From positions 1-10,000 of the forward strand of contig JAIWNQ010000038.1 of the NCBI GenBank assembly GCA_020216745.1: DNA of 10,000 nucleotides, in the 5' to 3' direction. The position numbers and the translations under genes are program-made. Below, piece after piece: positions 6,254 to 10,000 of this stretch. Under the pieces are notes generated by a model. The model had not been told where the DNA came from. It was given only the letters and a program-made list of their open reading frames with translations, and did no database searches. The first letter of the stretch is position 1; every line of letters starts with the position of its first letter. Source of the DNA: Candidatus Hydrogenedens sp. Its GTDB lineage: Bacteria > Hydrogenedentota > Hydrogenedentia > Hydrogenedentales > Hydrogenedentaceae.

Positions 6254-7480
6254 CTATAACTGTATCTTTTTCTTCTGCAAAAAGAGCCATTCCTTTAATC
6301 TTTGAAATGCAGATTGTAAGCCCTCATTTCGTAGCCTTTTTACAAATCGCTGAGCCAATAATATTGGGTTCTTTGTGGTATTAATATATTTTTGAATTAA
6401 TTCATTTCTAATACCCTCTGTTCTTTTCCTCAACTGAGAAGGGCAACGAACACATATATCTGGCAAACTATCTTTGTTCTTTTGAAGTTGTGTTCTCAGC
6501 AACTTAAAAAATTCACCTTCCCAGACTTCTTTTAGCGAATACTCCAATACCGAAGGGTTTTGTTCATTCCAAAACATACAACAAGGGCTGACTTTGCCAT
6601 CTGCAGAAACAGTCATAGATAAAAATGGCTCAAAACAATAGGTGTCAATAAATTCCCCTTTTTCTTCTCTAATACCATTTTCTTTCACATATTCTTTTTC
6701 CACTTCATCATTATGTATGTTCAAACTCTTTAAAACTGAATCAAATGTGTGATACATTCCTAAATTTTCAGCCATGTTCTTTGCTTTTTCTAAATACATA
6801 ATACACTCATTCTGTTCAGTGTCACTCAATACAAACTGTTCAGCATTTTTATTAAAAGGTTGTACAAGAGTAGCATGAATTCCTCCACAACCATTTTTTG
6901 AAGCTAAAGACACCATTTCCTCAATATACATGTAATTCTTATTCGTAATTGTAACGTTAACTCCCAAATCAGGAGTCGGATGTGGCTTAAAACACCGATG
7001 CTCATTTATATAACTCAAACTATCCACTGCTTTTTTAAATGTCCCCTCACCTCGTATTGCATCATTTATTGCCTCACTGGGCCCATCAATACTCACAATA
7101 ATTTGGTCCCAACCTAATTCGATGAATCTATCCATTTGCTCCCTTTTTAACAGTGTCCCATTTGTATGTAAGACACAGAACATCCCATGTTGTTTTGCTA
7201 TCTCCGCTAATTTTAAGACTAATGCTCCACGAACCATAGGTTCTCCACCGCCAACAATATATAAATGCTGAGCACCTAATCCGATAGCATCATAAAGTAA
7301 TTCTATCCACTTTTCATCAGAGAGCTCTTTCCCTACGGATTTAAAATCCTCCTCCCATTGCCAGCACGTTAAACAACGTTGATTGCATCGGTTTGTTAGA
7401 AAAAAAACAATTTCTGTTAATTCTAATTGTTTACTAACCTGCCAATGAATTAATCGAGAACTTTCCTTTTCGTAAGCCAT
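6254..7480 (-). CDS. radical SAM/SPASM enzyme
   Basis: This 408-residue radical SAM enzyme uses a [4Fe-4S] cluster to split S-adenosylmethionine and start radical chemistry on an unknown substrate. The cluster motif CNQRCLTC gives C32, C36 and C39. GGGEP (77-81), TNGT (106-109), SIDG (130-133) and IRGEGTF (142-148) are the usual SAM-binding landmarks. A SPASM-type region for auxiliary cluster(s) follows, with C282, DGKVSPCC (C300, C301) and CVRC (C343, C346). The Lys-rich C-terminal 55 residues are extra and helical-looking. SPASM enzymes include peptide maturases and sugar or alcohol dehydrogenases; nothing here decides which. The ATG at 7480 lacks a strong ribosome-binding site. The gene converges on the glycosyltransferase with a 12-base gap and diverges from the next radical SAM gene. 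Confidence 0.9.
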   Translation of the reverse strand: MAYEKESSRLIHWQVSKQLELTEIVFFLTNRCNQRCLTCWQWEEDFKSVGKELSDEKWIELLYDAIGLGAQHLYIVGGGEPMVRGALVLKLAEIAKQHGMFCVLHTNGTLLKREQMDRFIELGWDQIIVSIDGPSEAINDAIRGEGTFKKAVDSLSYINEHRCFKPHPTPDLGVNVTITNKNYMYIEEMVSLASKNGCGGIHATLVQPFNKNAEQFVLSDTEQNECIMYLEKAKNMAENLGMYHTFDSVLKSLNIHNDEVEKEYVKENGIREEKGEFIDTYCFEPFLSMTVSADGKVSPCCMFWNEQNPSVLEYSLKEVWEGEFFKLLRTQLQKNKDSLPDICVRCPSQLRKRTEGIRNELIQKYINTTKNPILLAQRFVKRLRNEGLQSAFQRLKEWLFLQKKKIQL

Positions 7481-7597
7481 AAAAATCTCAGCAGTTCAAG
7501 GTTTCATATCTTTTCTATTTTATATTCAACTAATATTCAATGGTATACTTTATGTAATTTCAATCACAATTTTAATAACTTTACCTATTAAGAAACA
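7481..7597. promoter_or_regulatory. divergent promoter region between two radical SAM genes
   Basis: This 117-bp spacer must drive both genes. On the plus strand an extended -10 (TGG then TATACT, 7541-7549) lies about 48 bp before the ATG at 7598. Directly upstream are two copies of ATATTCAA (7522-7529 and 7533-7540) with a period of 11 bp, one helical turn. That is a common arrangement for an activator bound as a tandem dimer. No precursor-peptide-sized reading frame is present. Confidence 0.35.
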
Positions 7598-8671
7598 ATG
7601 GCAGACGAATTTTATAACTGGGAACAAATAACAGTTTGCGTGACTTCGTGTTGCAACCTTAACTGTAGAATGTGCCCTGTAGTTTCGAGAGAGAAGAAAA
7701 CTCTCTCACGAGAACAACTACTCCACATCTCTGATTTTGCAATCCGAAAGAAATTTCAACGTGTAGTTATTGGAGGTGGTGAACCTACCCTTTTACCCTA
7801 TCTCAAAGAGATGATTGACAAACTATCTCAACATTCTATTGAAATATGGGTACTTACAAATGCGACACGATTTACACGTGAAGATATTCAGTATTATGCT
7901 GATCACCCTAATGTTATTCTGAATATTTCTGTTGATGGTGTCGGTGAAGTACATAATTCCATTCGTGGTGAAGGGACTTTTGAACGGACTAATGAAGCAT
8001 TTTTATCTCTCATCGAAAAAGGAGCCAAGGTGGCTATTAATACAGTGATACAAAAAAGCAATTATGATAAATCTATTGAAACTTATGAGTATTTTAAATC
8101 CTACCCCCTCGTCTGGCATGGCTTTTCTTTTACCGAGACGTATCATCAAAAAGAATTAGTCCCTATGGAACTTATTCCAATTGCAATCAATCAACTGTAT
8201 GAGATATTAGAACGAGATAAAAAGGAACGTCGACATGTCTCTTTATCAAAAGACATGATTAAGGGATTTGAACTCAGCTTTCGTTATCCCGATTTAATTA
8301 TGCATCCTGGTAAAAATTGTTCTATTCCCAAATCTCATATTGGCATTGATGAAGAAGGTTGGGTAGTCCCTTGTTGGCATTATCCGATATGGGAAAAAGA
8401 TGAAACAAGGAATATAAATTTTACTTTATTGGATGACATTATCAACAGTCCAGTAATTAAAGATGAAATTGAAAAAGCCATTGGCGAAAATGGCTGTAAA
8501 GGTTGTAGCACGGTCTGTTATTTTTGGAATCAGACTTTTAGAGATAAAGCCATGAACCCCCAAGGAAAATGGAAATGGGAACGAAAATGGCTTTTAGCTA
8601 AAATATATACTCAAAACCAGTTTCCAAAATTATACAATTCAATTAGACAATTAAAATCGTTAATCAAATAA
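7598..8671 (+). CDS. radical SAM enzyme with SPASM-like C-terminal cluster
   Basis: This is a 357-residue radical SAM enzyme with an unknown substrate. CNLNCRMC gives C19, C23 and C26. GGGEP (59-63), LTNA (86-89), SVDG (111-114) and the IRGEGTF motif (122-128) complete the SAM-binding barrel. The C-terminal part has C241, then DEEGWVVPCW (C259), and CKGCSTVC (C300, C303, C307), so auxiliary iron-sulfur binding is likely. The SPASM region is spaced differently from that of the minus-strand enzyme, so the two are distinct subfamilies and not a recent duplication. There is no Shine-Dalgarno sequence before the ATG. The following gene starts six bases after the stop, so they are almost certainly cotranscribed and may act on the same substrate. 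Confidence 0.9.
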   Translation: MADEFYNWEQITVCVTSCCNLNCRMCPVVSREKKTLSREQLLHISDFAIRKKFQRVVIGGGEPTLLPYLKEMIDKLSQHSIEIWVLTNATRFTREDIQYYADHPNVILNISVDGVGEVHNSIRGEGTFERTNEAFLSLIEKGAKVAINTVIQKSNYDKSIETYEYFKSYPLVWHGFSFTETYHQKELVPMELIPIAINQLYEILERDKKERRHVSLSKDMIKGFELSFRYPDLIMHPGKNCSIPKSHIGIDEEGWVVPCWHYPIWEKDETRNINFTLLDDIINSPVIKDEIEKAIGENGCKGCSTVCYFWNQTFRDKAMNPQGKWKWERKWLLAKIYTQNQFPKLYNSIRQLKSLIK

Positions 8672-8677
8672 AAGTCT

Positions 8678-10000
8678 ATGAGTCAAGAATTTGAAATAAC
8701 AAAAAAGATGCGAACAAAACGAGGTTTTATCTTCCAATATAACCGATTTAATGAAATCATACCATTAGAAGACTTAAAAAAATGGGCTCGTGTTAATTAT
8801 GACTCTTTTAAGGTAGATAAAATCGATTTCTTTTCAGGTTCACATGAGGACATTGGAAATATAAAAAATCTTTTACAATTTATAAATGACATTATTCAAT
8901 GTAATGTCTCCTTAGGAACAAATCTTACCGAACCGCCTAAGAATATTGAAAATCTTAAAAACTTTAATTTGCTTGATATATTTCTAATTGCTACAAATCT
9001 CTCATTAGACCAATTAAAAAACTGGGCACATATAGGTAATGAATTAAACATACCTATACGGCTTTACTGTGTTTATCCATTTCCTTTTAATCTAAACTCA
9101 TCAGAAGAAGATATTATAGAAGTACTTAAAACGTTTGCCTCAATTACATTTGTTCATAAATATCCATTCATAAATAATAAAAACATAGAAATAAATCAAG
9201 AAACAATAAAAGATTGGGCTAAAATAAGCAAAACATTTTACCATTCAAATGTTCCAGTTAACATTTTAGGAATTCCTTATTGTCTTGTCGAACCGCAATT
9301 ATTTCCAGCCATTATCAACACACAACAGTATTTCTCCGATACTGAATTTTACCTTCAATCCTCCTTTGAACTCGCTCAACTTTTATGGAATTTCAAAGCC
9401 TCCAAAATTAGAAAAATATTGGAAATGAAGATACGAGAAAAAACTTCATTTCACAGCGGTATTGACCAGTTAGTTTTGCCATGGATACTCAATCATCCTG
9501 GCTTATACGTCCCTCTATGGGCATGGCATAAATTAACTCGACACTGGGAATCAAAGAAGAAACCTCAACCACTTCCCGAAAATACGACACTATTAGAGCA
9601 AAAAATATTAGAACTCCAAAAGCAAAAGGAAAAGGAATGGGGTACAAAATGTGCATCCTGCTCGTTAAGATATGTTTGTGACAAAGGTAAAAATAACTTT
9701 ATAAAACTAATATTTACGCCGAAACCTATCGATGGAGATATTATAAGAGACCCGTTAATATTTCGGAAATCACCTCCATATTATTTAGATAAAGTTGAAA
9801 AAGAACACTTAAATATCTATTCTCAATTTCAAGAGTTATACAATAATGCAATTCAAATAATGCTTCATGAAAAACCATGGAAAGAAGTTCAACCTGAAGA
9901 TTATGAGATAGAAAATCACATGACCCACTATATGCCTGGAGCGGTGCGTTGGTTTTCTTTTAGCCGTAATGAGTTACAGAGCACTCCTTTGTGTAGAACA
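8678..10000 (+). CDS. radical SAM-like protein without the N-terminal cluster motif, partial
   Basis: An open frame of 441 codons runs from the ATG at 8678 to the window edge without a stop. It keeps traces of the radical SAM barrel. IDFFSGSHED (49-58) and the GTN at 80-82 sit where GGEP and TN fall in the neighbour, but there is no CxxxCxxC: the first Cys is C75. Further on are NILGIPYCL (C202) and CASCSLRYVC (C325, C328, C334), the latter resembling the end of SPASM-type domains. Residues about 300-320 are Gln/Glu/Lys-rich, perhaps a short coiled coil. From about 340 onward I recognise nothing. So it probably cannot cleave SAM, and may be a partner of the upstream enzyme. The start has no ribosome-binding site; MRTKRG at residue 11 is an alternative start. 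Homology is judged by eye and may be wrong. Confidence 0.75.
   Translation, partial: MSQEFEITKKMRTKRGFIFQYNRFNEIIPLEDLKKWARVNYDSFKVDKIDFFSGSHEDIGNIKNLLQFINDIIQCNVSLGTNLTEPPKNIENLKNFNLLDIFLIATNLSLDQLKNWAHIGNELNIPIRLYCVYPFPFNLNSSEEDIIEVLKTFASITFVHKYPFINNKNIEINQETIKDWAKISKTFYHSNVPVNILGIPYCLVEPQLFPAIINTQQYFSDTEFYLQSSFELAQLLWNFKASKIRKILEMKIREKTSFHSGIDQLVLPWILNHPGLYVPLWAWHKLTRHWESKKKPQPLPENTTLLEQKILELQKQKEKEWGTKCASCSLRYVCDKGKNNFIKLIFTPKPIDGDIIRDPLIFRKSPPYYLDKVEKEHLNIYSQFQELYNNAIQIMLHEKPWKEVQPEDYEIENHMTHYMPGAVRWFSFSRNELQSTPLCRT

Noticed and set aside
6118..6384. Plus-strand frame of about 88 codons across the glycosyltransferase end and the opposite radical SAM gene
   Set aside because: It overlaps two well-supported genes in other frames, and no ribosome-binding site or domain is visible.
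1..10000. CRISPR arrays, tRNA or rRNA genes, insertion sequences
   Set aside because: No regularly spaced DNA repeats with unique spacers, no tRNA-like cloverleaf and no transposase or terminal inverted repeats were noticed by eye on either strand.

Overview
The window is AT-rich bacterial DNA (about one third G+C by eye, lower between genes). The type of polysaccharide exporter, the GLUG-repeat surface protein and the abundance of SPASM-type radical SAM genes suggest a Gram-negative, probably uncultured lineage near the PVC, Hydrogenedentota or Omnitrophota-like groups. That placement is a guess from gene style, because there is no marker gene here. Most starts lack a Shine-Dalgarno sequence; the GLUG gene is the clear exception.

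Layout. Positions 1-86 hold the N-terminus of a probable membrane protein reading leftward off the window. A 351-bp AT-rich divergent spacer follows. At 438-1961 is a secreted GLUG-repeat protein with a signal peptide, seven clear repeats, a low-complexity linker and a Cys-Gly-Cys/transmembrane/basic C-terminus that looks like a sorting signal. After a 318-bp noncoding gap comes a tight three-gene unit (2280-6241): an ABC-2 permease, an ABC ATPase with an unusually long C-terminal extension, and a family 2 glycosyltransferase. This is a polysaccharide export and assembly module of the Wzm/Wzt kind. Convergent to it, 12 bp away, is a radical SAM/SPASM gene on the minus strand (6254-7480). A 117-bp divergent spacer separates that from a second radical SAM/SPASM gene (7598-8671). 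Six bases later begins a long gene, still open at the right edge (8678-10000). It looks like a radical SAM-fold protein that has lost its N-terminal cluster-binding cysteines but kept a SPASM-like Cys cluster.

How it may work together. The permease, ATPase and glycosyltransferase most likely extend and export a surface glycan, and the ATPase extension may read the glycan end. The two radical SAM enzymes and the cluster-less paralogue would modify an unknown substrate, either a sugar precursor or a peptide. No RiPP precursor gene was seen in the intergenic gaps, so a sugar or an unlinked peptide is open. The three most notable points are the 232-residue internal duplication in the ATPase tail, the degenerate radical SAM protein next to a canonical one, and the Cys-containing C-terminal anchor on the GLUG protein.
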